A stretch of DNA of 10,204 nt from contig CALKUG010000169.1 in assembly GCA_937996765.1 (NCBI GenBank), positions 1 through 10,204 of the forward strand, in the 5' to 3' direction. The stretch's first letter is position 1. Each line of letters begins with the position of its first letter. The notes beneath the pieces were generated by a model, which was not told the DNA's origin, made no database searches, and saw only the letters and a program-made list of their open reading frames with translations. Source of the stretch: an uncultured Ignavibacteria bacterium. Its GTDB lineage: Bacteria; Bacteroidota; Ignavibacteria; Ignavibacteriales; Ignavibacteriaceae. Positions 1 to 7,048 of this stretch are shown in pieces. The translations under genes were made by a program, and so were the position numbers.

Positions 1-1317
1 CCAGCCATCGGCAGGTACATCAAGCTTATACTCAAGTGAAGAATACGTTGTGGAAGTCATATTCCAATAGCTACCCAAAACAAAACCCGGAGATGCTGCT
101 TGGTAGGTCCAACTTCCCGTTAACACATTTGAAGCAGTTGAATCTTGCAGAATTATTGATTTGGGTCTGCGTTCAAACCCACCACGATACGGAAGCAGTG
201 CACGTTCTTTGTAAAAAAAGTTTTTCAATGTATCTGCGAGTGAATCCCTTGCGCGCAATGCCTCGTAAAAGAAATACGTTTCGCCATTGATATTGCGTTT
301 CCTATTTTCGGTAATTGCCGAGGCAAAATAAGGTACGTCAATAGTATAGCTACCTACCTTGGCAAGGATACCCGGGAAAAAGATATCACGCTTATTTGTA
401 GGTAAGTAATTATACACTGCCGAAACTTCACCAAGATAACCACTCAGATTGTAGCGATACAACTGAGGTATAAAATTATCAATGGTCCCCTGCTCAAGCC
501 ATGTTTTAGCATCCTGCAAATACTCGTTATAACCCCATGGGTATTGCGAGGGGGCACTTGATATAATCAAATGCGGACTTACGGCCTTTACGCTATCACG
601 CACGCGCTTGAAATACGCATTCAATTTACCTGCGCGCCATTGCTGCCATTGCACGGTATTGTTTTTTGGAGGTTCGGCACCATTGTTTTCAGATTTGTAT
701 AACTGGATGGTGTATGCATCGTAACCACCTTCAATAGGTTGTGCGGGGAAACGATCGTCGCCTTGTATGCCGTCTATGTCGTAATTGCGAACAACCTCCA
801 TCATTAACGAAAGCATATAATCCTGCACCTGCGGATTTATTCCGTTCAACCAATAAAAGGAATTTTTAACCAATGCCTTCCCTTTTGAATCACGTGCACG
901 CCACTCGGGGAACTTGTTCACAATGTGACTCACAGAATCGCCATACTGATCGGCAAAACCATACTCGAACCATGGAATAACTTCCATGCCGTTACGATGT
1001 GCTTCACGTATAATAATGGCAAGGGGGTCGCGATTCTGGAAAAACGAAGCTGGATAAATGGGTGTACCAAATAAATCCTGCATCACCTTACTTGGGTAGA
1101 GAGTATAACCATCGTTATAAACAACCGGGAAAACCACGTTGAAACCACTACGAGCAAGCAAATCCATTGCATCGGCAATGCCCTTATCTGAGTTCATCAC
1201 CGTGCTTGCAACATTGGTAAGCCAAATGCCGCGGAGTTCCTTTTTTTGCGCTAAGGTGTTAGTCGAGCTAAACAATAGCAACATGGTTACTACAACTAAA
1301 TAAATTCTATTTTTCAT
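1..1317 (-). CDS. GHL10-family glycoside hydrolase-like protein with C-terminal golvesin-like domain (partial, 3' end beyond window)
   Basis: An open frame of 439 codons starts at ATG 1317 and reaches the left window edge without a stop, so the C-terminus is missing. Residues 1-23 are a signal peptide (cut near LA-Q). Residues about 28-380 match the GHL10/DUF187 fold seen in E. coli DigH and B. subtilis YngK: RGIWLTNV at 29-36, GYTLYP at 70-75, RDPL at 96-99, PWFEYGF at 115-121, DGIQGDDR at 182-189. DigH cleaves denuded peptidoglycan glycan strands; the substrate here is unknown. From about residue 387 a second domain begins (motifs TGSWT and SPGF) that resembles the golvesin C-terminal-like domain often attached to secreted hydrolases of this phylum. 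The gene lies 25 bases after its paralogue, with AGAAG as a possible ribosome site. Likely periplasmic or extracellular. The hydrolase family is solid; the second domain is a by-eye call. Confidence 0.87.
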   Translation of the reverse strand, partial: MKNRIYLVVVTMLLLFSSTNTLAQKKELRGIWLTNVASTVMNSDKGIADAMDLLARSGFNVVFPVVYNDGYTLYPSKVMQDLFGTPIYPASFFQNRDPLAIIIREAHRNGMEVIPWFEYGFADQYGDSVSHIVNKFPEWRARDSKGKALVKNSFYWLNGINPQVQDYMLSLMMEVVRNYDIDGIQGDDRFPAQPIEGGYDAYTIQLYKSENNGAEPPKNNTVQWQQWRAGKLNAYFKRVRDSVKAVSPHLIISSAPSQYPWGYNEYLQDAKTWLEQGTIDNFIPQLYRYNLSGYLGEVSAVYNYLPTNKRDIFFPGILAKVGSYTIDVPYFASAITENRKRNINGETYFFYEALRARDSLADTLKNFFYKERALLPYRGGFERRPKSIILQDSTASNVLTGSWTYQAASPGFVLGSYWNMTSTTYSSLEYKLDVPADGW

Positions 1318-1342
1318 AAACTTCTATTTTATTATCTATCAA

Positions 1343-2476
1343 TTATTTTTTGTGTAAGAGATTTGGAAACGTTGCACGTTCGCCGTATAAATTATTAAAC
1401 AATTCCGGATACTTTTTTAATCCTTCATAAAAGAAATACACTTCACCGAGTGCACCACGTTTACGGTTATATGCAATCATTTCACGCAAAAATTCTTCAT
1501 CGGGGTAATAGCTTCCTACTTTTAACAATACTCCGGGGAACACACGATTTGCAAATTCTGCTTTCACTTGATGGTCGTATATATCATCTATAACAATTTT
1601 GTAAGCATCCATATTGTAGCGGTAGCACTGTGGTAAAATCATCTCAGCCCAACCACGTTTCAACCACTCAGGCCAATCCTGTAAATATTCTTCTTTAGCC
1701 CATGGGTAAATGGAAGGAGCCATGGTAACTAAGCAGTTGGGGTTAATTGTTTTTACCGTATCGTATATGCGACCTAAAAAATCGGTCATTAAATCGGCGC
1801 GCCATTGAACCCATGCACTTTCTTTGTAATCGTGCGGGGGTTCAGCTCCGTTGTGCTCTTTTTTATACAACGAAACTGTGTAGTCATCATACCCTGCTAA
1901 CGAGGGCATTGCAGGAAGGCGGTCATCGCCTTGTATTCCATCAACTTTGTAATTGCGCACTGTTTCTGCAATAAGCGAAAGCATAAAATCCTGCACTTCA
2001 GGTAAAAATCCGTTCATCCACTCGAAACTATTTTTTGTAGCAAGTTTGCCTTTATTATCAATTGCAGCCCAATGGGGGAACTTGGCTAGTATTTTGCCAC
2101 CGTTTTCTTTAAACGATGAGGCAAAACCGTATTCGAACCAAGCTATAACTTTAATATCTTTTTTGTGAGCTTCTTCTATTAGCTCCTGCAGTGGGTCTCT
2201 TCCCGCATAAAGCGGATCTATTTCCTCACCAAACGTCTTTTTCATAACTGCACTTGGATACAGTGTATATCCCTTGTTCCAAGTAACCACAAAAATCGAA
2301 TTGATTTTTGCATTGTAACAACGCTCAACAGCTTGCTTAATATTCTCGCGACTGTTTAAAACATCGCTATCCACATTGGTTAGCCATACACCTCTAACCG
2401 CTTCCACGGGTTTTTGAGCAAATGCTGATACAAGCATAAGTGCCACCATTGCAAATGTTAACATAAATTTATTCAT
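1343..2476 (-). CDS. GHL10-family glycoside hydrolase-like protein, single-domain
   Basis: A complete 377-residue protein with a signal peptide at residues 1-20 (cut AFA-Q) and one GHL10/DUF187 domain over almost all of the rest, a (beta/alpha)8-type fold by family knowledge. Visible family landmarks are RGVWLTNV (28-35), GYTLYP (69-74), RDPL (93-96), WFEYGF (113-118), DGIQGDDR (179-186) and YFFYE near the end. It is collinear with the downstream hydrolase; in the 44-residue block from KNSF to the end of the GDDR motif region 31 positions are identical, so the two arose by tandem duplication. Unlike its partner it stops right after the catalytic-type domain, with no binding domain. Relatives (DigH, YngK) act on glycans, in DigH's case denuded peptidoglycan; the substrate here is unknown. 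The gene begins only 24 bases after a terminator-like hairpin, and its ribosome site (GAGAG) is weak. Confidence 0.9.
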   Translation of the reverse strand: MNKFMLTFAMVALMLVSAFAQKPVEAVRGVWLTNVDSDVLNSRENIKQAVERCYNAKINSIFVVTWNKGYTLYPSAVMKKTFGEEIDPLYAGRDPLQELIEEAHKKDIKVIAWFEYGFASSFKENGGKILAKFPHWAAIDNKGKLATKNSFEWMNGFLPEVQDFMLSLIAETVRNYKVDGIQGDDRLPAMPSLAGYDDYTVSLYKKEHNGAEPPHDYKESAWVQWRADLMTDFLGRIYDTVKTINPNCLVTMAPSIYPWAKEEYLQDWPEWLKRGWAEMILPQCYRYNMDAYKIVIDDIYDHQVKAEFANRVFPGVLLKVGSYYPDEEFLREMIAYNRKRGALGEVYFFYEGLKKYPELFNNLYGERATFPNLLHKK

Positions 2477-2497
2477 AGCATACTCTCTATAATAATG

Positions 2498-2528
2498 AAA
2501 AATCTCCCGTGAATTCCCACGGGAGATT
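2498..2528 (-). terminator. Rho-independent terminator-like hairpin
   Basis: On the minus strand a perfect 11-bp stem (AATCTCCCGTG paired with CACGGGAGATT) encloses a 6-base loop (GGAATT) and runs straight into five Ts. There is no T-run on the plus side, so the element is directional and fits the end of the operon whose last gene stops at 2561. The stem is moderately GC-rich and the T-tract is short, so termination may be incomplete. The next gene starts 24 bases further on. Confidence 0.8.
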
Positions 2529-2560
2529 GGTTAACTAAAAATGTACTAGAACTACTGTTT

Positions 2561-3265
2561 CTAAAACTCAGCGCTTACCCCAGCGGTAAACTCGCCCATC
2601 TGAAATGAAGCAACGTTTTGTTGACCAAGTTTAAGCGACATAAATAACTCGGCTATTATGTTTTTGTAATAAGCCGCAGCGTTAAATTTAAGAGGTCCAT
2701 AGATATCAACAACTATCTCAAGACCAAGACGGAATCCTCCGCTCCAATCTTTTTGAGATATTGCAGGAGCATCGATTTTATCAACGCCTGTTTTTGTAGC
2801 ACCGTTAATATAAAAAACCGAATCAACATAAGCGGCTCTTTGATACACCCAGTTATAAATGCCAAAGCCACCTGAAAGGTTAGCGTGCAATACACCTGCA
2901 TCAAATACTTTGTAATCTGCAACTACTGACACACCGGCAACGGTAAGCGACATATCCAAACCAGTAAGAGAAGTTTTCACTTTCTTTTGTTCGGCACCAA
3001 TAGTGTAGGAGTTTTCAACAAATGCCATATCACTATTAATTTTGTCGAATTTGAAATACTCTACAGTGCCTGACCACGTCCAAGTTTCGGAAATAGACTT
3101 ACCCACCTTGAGATAAAATCCCGGTGTTGATAAAAATCTATTGCCTAACTCTGCAGTTGGAGCAAGGTACGAAACCCCGGCTCCTGCTTTAATTGTTTTA
3201 TCCGTTTGTTGAGCTATCAACAAAGTGGATAAGGTGAGAATCGTTAATAAAACTATTTTTTTCAT
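2561..3265 (-). CDS. Predicted outer-membrane beta-barrel protein
   Basis: A 234-residue protein with a clear signal peptide (residues 1-18, cut LIA-Q). The mature part alternates short hydrophobic/aromatic strands with polar turns (for example KAGAGVSY, LSGGFGIYNW, SGGFRLGLEIVV, KFNAAAYYKN) and ends in a terminal phenylalanine (VSAEF), the usual C-terminal signal for BAM-dependent barrel insertion. Size and pattern suit an 8-10-stranded outer-membrane barrel of the OMP_b-brl type. I recognise no specific family and no catalytic motif. It is the last gene before the hairpin at 2498-2528 and follows the upstream barrel gene by only 5 bases, so it is co-transcribed with it. A structural, porin-like or accessory role for the upstream importer is inference. 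Confidence 0.75.
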   Translation of the reverse strand: MKKIVLLTILTLSTLLIAQQTDKTIKAGAGVSYLAPTAELGNRFLSTPGFYLKVGKSISETWTWSGTVEYFKFDKINSDMAFVENSYTIGAEQKKVKTSLTGLDMSLTVAGVSVVADYKVFDAGVLHANLSGGFGIYNWVYQRAAYVDSVFYINGATKTGVDKIDAPAISQKDWSGGFRLGLEIVVDIYGPLKFNAAAYYKNIIAELFMSLKLGQQNVASFQMGEFTAGVSAEF

Positions 3266-3270
3266 AAATC

Positions 3271-3996
3271 TTAATACCTAAATTCTAATCCAATTGAACC
3301 TTGAAGAACGGCGTCGTATGGCAATGCCTTATAACCCATGGTGTTATCGGTGGGCACAAAATACTGGTATCTGCCCGAGCCATAAACACTTACAATGTCT
3401 GAGAACGCATAGCTGATATCAAAACCACCTATGGCTATCAAGGGGTTACCGGTCTTTTTGGGTGCGAAGTTTTTATACTCGTACTTAAAAACGTAACCGG
3501 TAGTTGGATACACTCTCTGCCATTTCTCGATGATATCCAACGAGCGAACAAAAAAGAGCACGCCACCACCCACAACAGGACTTACAACTAAACCTTCTGC
3601 TACCTCAAAGTTAGCTCGTGCACTGAGGAGTATGGGATACTCTTCCATCCTTTGAGCCGAAGAAATATCAGCAGATAAATCCGGGTTCAATAAATCACTT
3701 GCAATGGAATTTTTATTTCTGTTTTCCCAGAAATCCCACTTCCACAAGGTAATTGCGTTTGGTTGTTCAACTTTTAATGTATGATAAGCACCCGAAAGTC
3801 CTATATCAAACATTTCACTTAACTTAAACCTTAGTTCAAATCCTGAACCGGCTCCTTCAGCTTTGGTTACTCCGTCGTTAAACCCTTGGGCAATATTATA
3901 GTTTCCGTAACCACGGATGGCACTTAACTCCTGTGCGTGCACAGAAACAAAAGCGGAGCCAACTAACAGTAAAGAAATTACTAATAACTTTTTCAT
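3271..3996 (-). CDS. Predicted outer-membrane beta-barrel protein
   Basis: A 241-residue protein with a signal peptide (residues 1-21, cut VHA-Q) and a strand-rich mature region: FELRFKLSEMFDIGLSGAYH, VSPVVGGGVLFFV, LIAIGGFDISYAFSD and a final strand GSIGLEFRY with a C-terminal tyrosine. This is the pattern of a small outer-membrane beta-barrel; no named family is recognised. The start is well supported: AGGAG at 4004-4008 lies 7 bases before the ATG and overlaps the stop codon of the preceding PorV-like gene, so translation of the two is probably coupled. The next gene begins 5 bases after its stop. Together with that neighbour it makes a pair of similar-sized barrels, though I could not align the two convincingly by eye. 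Function unknown. Confidence 0.76.
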   Translation of the reverse strand: MKKLLVISLLLVGSAFVSVHAQELSAIRGYGNYNIAQGFNDGVTKAEGAGSGFELRFKLSEMFDIGLSGAYHTLKVEQPNAITLWKWDFWENRNKNSIASDLLNPDLSADISSAQRMEEYPILLSARANFEVAEGLVVSPVVGGGVLFFVRSLDIIEKWQRVYPTTGYVFKYEYKNFAPKKTGNPLIAIGGFDISYAFSDIVSVYGSGRYQYFVPTDNTMGYKALPYDAVLQGSIGLEFRY

Positions 3997-4003
3997 GGTG
4001 CGG

Positions 4004-4008
4004 CTCCT
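4004..4008 (-). promoter_or_regulatory. Shine-Dalgarno site overlapping the upstream stop codon
   Basis: The minus strand reads AGGAG here, 7 bases before the ATG at 3996, and shares two bases with the TAG stop (4007-4009) of the PorV-like gene. This fixes the start of the 241-residue barrel and suggests translational coupling. A readable Shine-Dalgarno site is also less typical of Bacteroidia than of the Chlorobi/Ignavibacteria side of the phylum. Confidence 0.65.
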
Positions 4009-4945
4009 ACATCATACCTAATTGAATTGAAACACGGAATAAATCTCCGAGTCGGCCGTAATTAGCCATCGAGAAATCCAATACAATTGGTACTTGGAGT
4101 TTAGGATTAAACCCAAACCCAAAACTGTAGGTTTCTTCATCATAGAAAAACTTATATCCGCCACGAAGTGTTATCATTTCCTGGTACGATATTTCCAGAC
4201 CGGCATTCACTCTCTCATCACCATCATTGGGATGCAGAGCTTCGGCAATAAGCGTAACACGATAATCTTCACCATAGCCGCCAAGTATTTCATCGGCAAG
4301 CCCAAGTTTAAGAATCGAGGGCATTTTGAAAGGATCGTTTTTGAACTTTGCTTCTGTACCAAAATTTTGAATCAGTGCCGCAATGCGTAAATTTCGCAGA
4401 CCTGTGTAATAAAGTACACCACCATCAAACACTACGTTCGAGGCATTGTATTCATCAATGGATTCACGTACATACTTCAGTGAAACGCCAAACGAAAACT
4501 TATCGGTTAATCGTTTGGAGTATCCTGCCGAAAGCGCAAGTGCCGAAGAGTTAAACGTTCCGAGAACATCATAAAACTTTGCACCGGGAGTCTTTTTCGT
4601 TTTTGTCATTTCGCCATAATCCATATACATGGCGCCAACGGCGAAAGTGCCGAATGCACCACTTATTGAATAAGAACTGGCATACTGTTTAATATCAGCA
4701 AACCAAGTTCCGTATGTAGCGGAAAACGACTGCGATTGCGTGCCAAACGAAAGCCCTGCAGGGTTGATAAACAACGATGCTGCTTCGTTATCAGCAAGTG
4801 CAACTGATGCTTCGCCAAGCGATGCCGTGCGCGCAGTAATAGGAATCTGCAAAAATGTAAATCCTGCAGTTCCTGTTTTTTTGAAATCTTGAGCTGTTAC
4901 CATTATACAATTCAGTAACAGTAGTATCATAACAATCTTTTTCAT
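4007..4945 (-). CDS. PorV/PorQ-family outer-membrane protein
   Basis: A 312-residue protein with a signal peptide (residues 1-18, cut VTA-Q). The start of the mature protein shows the family hallmark: GTAGFTFLQIPITART, then ASLGEASVALADNEAASLF and NPAGL at 61-65. After that come repeated amphipathic strands (FSATYGTWFADI, FAVGAMYMDYGEM, SAGYSKRLTDKFSFGVSLKY, LRGGYKFFYDEETYSFGFGF). Length agrees with PorV/PorQ proteins, which are FadL-like barrels. In the type IX secretion system PorV takes cargo leaving the SprA channel and delivers it to the cell-surface attachment complex. Here the gene directly follows (22-base gap) a predicted T9SS cargo protein, so a role in placing that neighbour on the surface is attractive, but the family also has many members of unknown role. 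AAAGGA at 4951-4956, 5 bases before the ATG, supports the start. Confidence 0.88.
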   Translation of the reverse strand: MKKIVMILLLLNCIMVTAQDFKKTGTAGFTFLQIPITARTASLGEASVALADNEAASLFINPAGLSFGTQSQSFSATYGTWFADIKQYASSYSISGAFGTFAVGAMYMDYGEMTKTKKTPGAKFYDVLGTFNSSALALSAGYSKRLTDKFSFGVSLKYVRESIDEYNASNVVFDGGVLYYTGLRNLRIAALIQNFGTEAKFKNDPFKMPSILKLGLADEILGGYGEDYRVTLIAEALHPNDGDERVNAGLEISYQEMITLRGGYKFFYDEETYSFGFGFNPKLQVPIVLDFSMANYGRLGDLFRVSIQLGMM

Positions 4946-4967
4946 AAAATTCCTTTACTTCTGTTAC

Positions 4968-7046
4968 CTATCTAACAATTGCAAATTTACCAACCTTAGT
5001 ACCGGTAGGCGAATCAACATGGAATATATACACACCGCTTTCTACAAACTGTCCGTAATCGGTTGCTTGATCCCATGTTACCACACCGCCCGAACCCGCT
5101 GTTACATCAAGTGTTTTAACCAAATCACCACGAATGGTGTAAATTCGGATTGTAGCAGGGTTGGGTACATTTACAAATTGAATTTGATCTTCAGCACCGG
5201 GCTGCCCACTGCCTTCACCAAGCACAAACGGATTTGGTACAACAAGCACTTGCTCAGCTGTTGCGGGTGAGGGTATGGTAGCAATAAAAGGACGTTGTGT
5301 TCGATTGGCAAATATGGAACTTTCCATTGGCACTACTCTATTGCTGTTTGTTTCAGGGAAACGCGCCGCAGGGTTGATAGGCCACGATGCTCTGCCTGTA
5401 TCTATTACCGTAAGAGCATAATAATATCCGGTTCCGATTGCAACCAAACTATCAATGTACGTGTATTTCTTGGTTACTGAATTGTAATATTTGGTATCGC
5501 CAACTTTTATTGAATCTATCAGAACCCATGGTCCAAATGGTAAAAAGTCGGAACGATACAACTTGTACGCAGCTAAATCTCTATCACCGTAATGAGGGTC
5601 AACAACTGATTCTTTCTCATCTCCCCAGGTAATCAGATTAGTTACCGTACCTGCTAATTCACCAAAGCCCACTTCAAACTTGGGTGAAGCAGGTGCAAGC
5701 GGATGCTTCATTTTGTTATCCCAAGTTAATTGAGCTCGGTTTAATGAAGGCACAAATTCGCGTGTGTAACTTTCGGTAAAAATCTGATTAGGGAACAGAT
5801 TTTTATTAAGAGCGAGCGAATAATCCATTCCGTCAACAACTTCGGCAATAGCTATAACAACCGAGTCACCCGGGGCTAAATGCCAAGGACCAAGCGACAT
5901 CAAACTCCACTTACGGTCCGCATTCTGGAATGTTGAATCCGCAAGCTGGAACGGCCATTTGATGAAACGATATGCTTTGGCAGGGTCTTTTATTATTTCG
6001 TAATAATTCTGAGCAGTTCCGGGAACGCCTGTAAAAGGACCTTGTAAATCTTGTGAGTTCTCGGCACGCGACCAACCAACTTTATTAATATCTACACGTG
6101 TAGCTATTTTAGTTGTGTCAGGGGTTGAATATAATAACTTAACACCCGCCATTGCAGGGGCAAGCCACTCACCTTGGGGCTGACCGTTAACTACACGCCC
6201 GAGTACCAATGAGAGTCCGTAGTTTGAACTTTCACCATACATCGTTTTTGTAGCAACATCATAATTTACCTTGGTATTCCTGGCTCCGGCACTTAACTGA
6301 GGATTAAGTACTCGCCAAGCACGTGCATTATTATGAATACCGTAAGTGAGCATCGCACGGAAACCAAACAACGTATCCGAAATTACGCGGGTGGGATGAC
6401 TTACTTTTATCTCATTCGCAATATTCTTAAATACATATTCGTAGATAATGTAATTCTCATCACGTTTCGAGCCGCTCCATTGGTGTGCAGTTCGGCGCAC
6501 TCTTAGCGGCAGCTGACTTTCGTAATCGTTCACCTGAATGTAATTGGGGTTATATTCCCATTCAGTAACAACTACTTCTTCACCTTCGCCATCGGCATAA
6601 ACGTTAAAGTGATTTAATTCACCTGAATATTTCTTTTTGTAATGCTTGGTAACCAAGTATTTACCTGCTGCATCCTGCGAAACAGAACCGCCATACAAAG
6701 CCCAATCCTCAACCGCAAGAACGGTATCACCGGAACGCATCGCTCCGATATAAAAACCGCCTGATGAAAGATGAGCTGCTGTACCTCCGATGTTTTGGTT
6801 CACAAGACTGGGGTCGTAACCTGGCCATTCAAGTGCGGGACCTGATTGATTCCAGTTATTATGTCCGGGACCCGATTTAGCGTAGCTTAACGAATGCCAT
6901 AACATACCTCTGTTGAATATCAACAAAGGGGCATCAATCTGCGCATACACTGCCATCGAGCTCATAAAAAACATAAATACAACTGCTAAGCGAAAATTGC
7001 TTAGTATCATAATGTTAAAACCTTTTGTTAATCCTTGTTTTTTCAT
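4968..7046 (-). CDS. Large secreted protein with T9SS/FlgD-like C-terminal domain
   Basis: A 692-residue protein. Residues 1-35 form a signal peptide (cut VYA-Q) with a rather long N-region; a second methionine at residue 13 (codon at 7010) could be the real start, but ATG 7046 lies 2 bases after the TonB receptor's TAA, which favours coupled initiation there. Residues about 36-470 are a large region I do not recognise, rich in Trp, Tyr and Asn. Around 480-590 a fibronectin-III-like stretch is suggested by AAYKLYRS and GPWVLIDS. The last about 90 residues, from NPF at 605, are a FlgD-Ig/type-A T9SS sorting-like domain: IRIYTIRGDLVKTL, VVTWD with W658, SGVYIF at 670-675, and a basic end KVGKFAIVR. 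The protein is therefore likely exported by T9SS and fixed to the surface or released. No lipobox and no SusD features are present. Function unknown; it sits where SusD would in a Bacteroides uptake locus, so a substrate-binding role is a guess. Confidence 0.82.
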   Translation of the reverse strand: MKKQGLTKGFNIMILSNFRLAVVFMFFMSSMAVYAQIDAPLLIFNRGMLWHSLSYAKSGPGHNNWNQSGPALEWPGYDPSLVNQNIGGTAAHLSSGGFYIGAMRSGDTVLAVEDWALYGGSVSQDAAGKYLVTKHYKKKYSGELNHFNVYADGEGEEVVVTEWEYNPNYIQVNDYESQLPLRVRRTAHQWSGSKRDENYIIYEYVFKNIANEIKVSHPTRVISDTLFGFRAMLTYGIHNNARAWRVLNPQLSAGARNTKVNYDVATKTMYGESSNYGLSLVLGRVVNGQPQGEWLAPAMAGVKLLYSTPDTTKIATRVDINKVGWSRAENSQDLQGPFTGVPGTAQNYYEIIKDPAKAYRFIKWPFQLADSTFQNADRKWSLMSLGPWHLAPGDSVVIAIAEVVDGMDYSLALNKNLFPNQIFTESYTREFVPSLNRAQLTWDNKMKHPLAPASPKFEVGFGELAGTVTNLITWGDEKESVVDPHYGDRDLAAYKLYRSDFLPFGPWVLIDSIKVGDTKYYNSVTKKYTYIDSLVAIGTGYYYALTVIDTGRASWPINPAARFPETNSNRVVPMESSIFANRTQRPFIATIPSPATAEQVLVVPNPFVLGEGSGQPGAEDQIQFVNVPNPATIRIYTIRGDLVKTLDVTAGSGGVVTWDQATDYGQFVESGVYIFHVDSPTGTKVGKFAIVR

Positions 7047-7048
7047 AA

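Noticed and set aside
36..290. Plus-strand open frame of 84 codons
   Set aside because: It lies opposite the well-supported partial GHL10 gene, has no recognisable domain or ribosome site, and its composition is that of an antisense shadow. The same applies to the other plus-strand frames at 1747-2168, 4094-4554, 5019-5632 and 7912-8133.
4907..4909. Cysteine at residue 13 of the PorV-like protein as a lipoprotein site
   Set aside because: The preceding residues LLN do not fit a lipobox, and a good signal peptidase I site (VTA-Q) follows.
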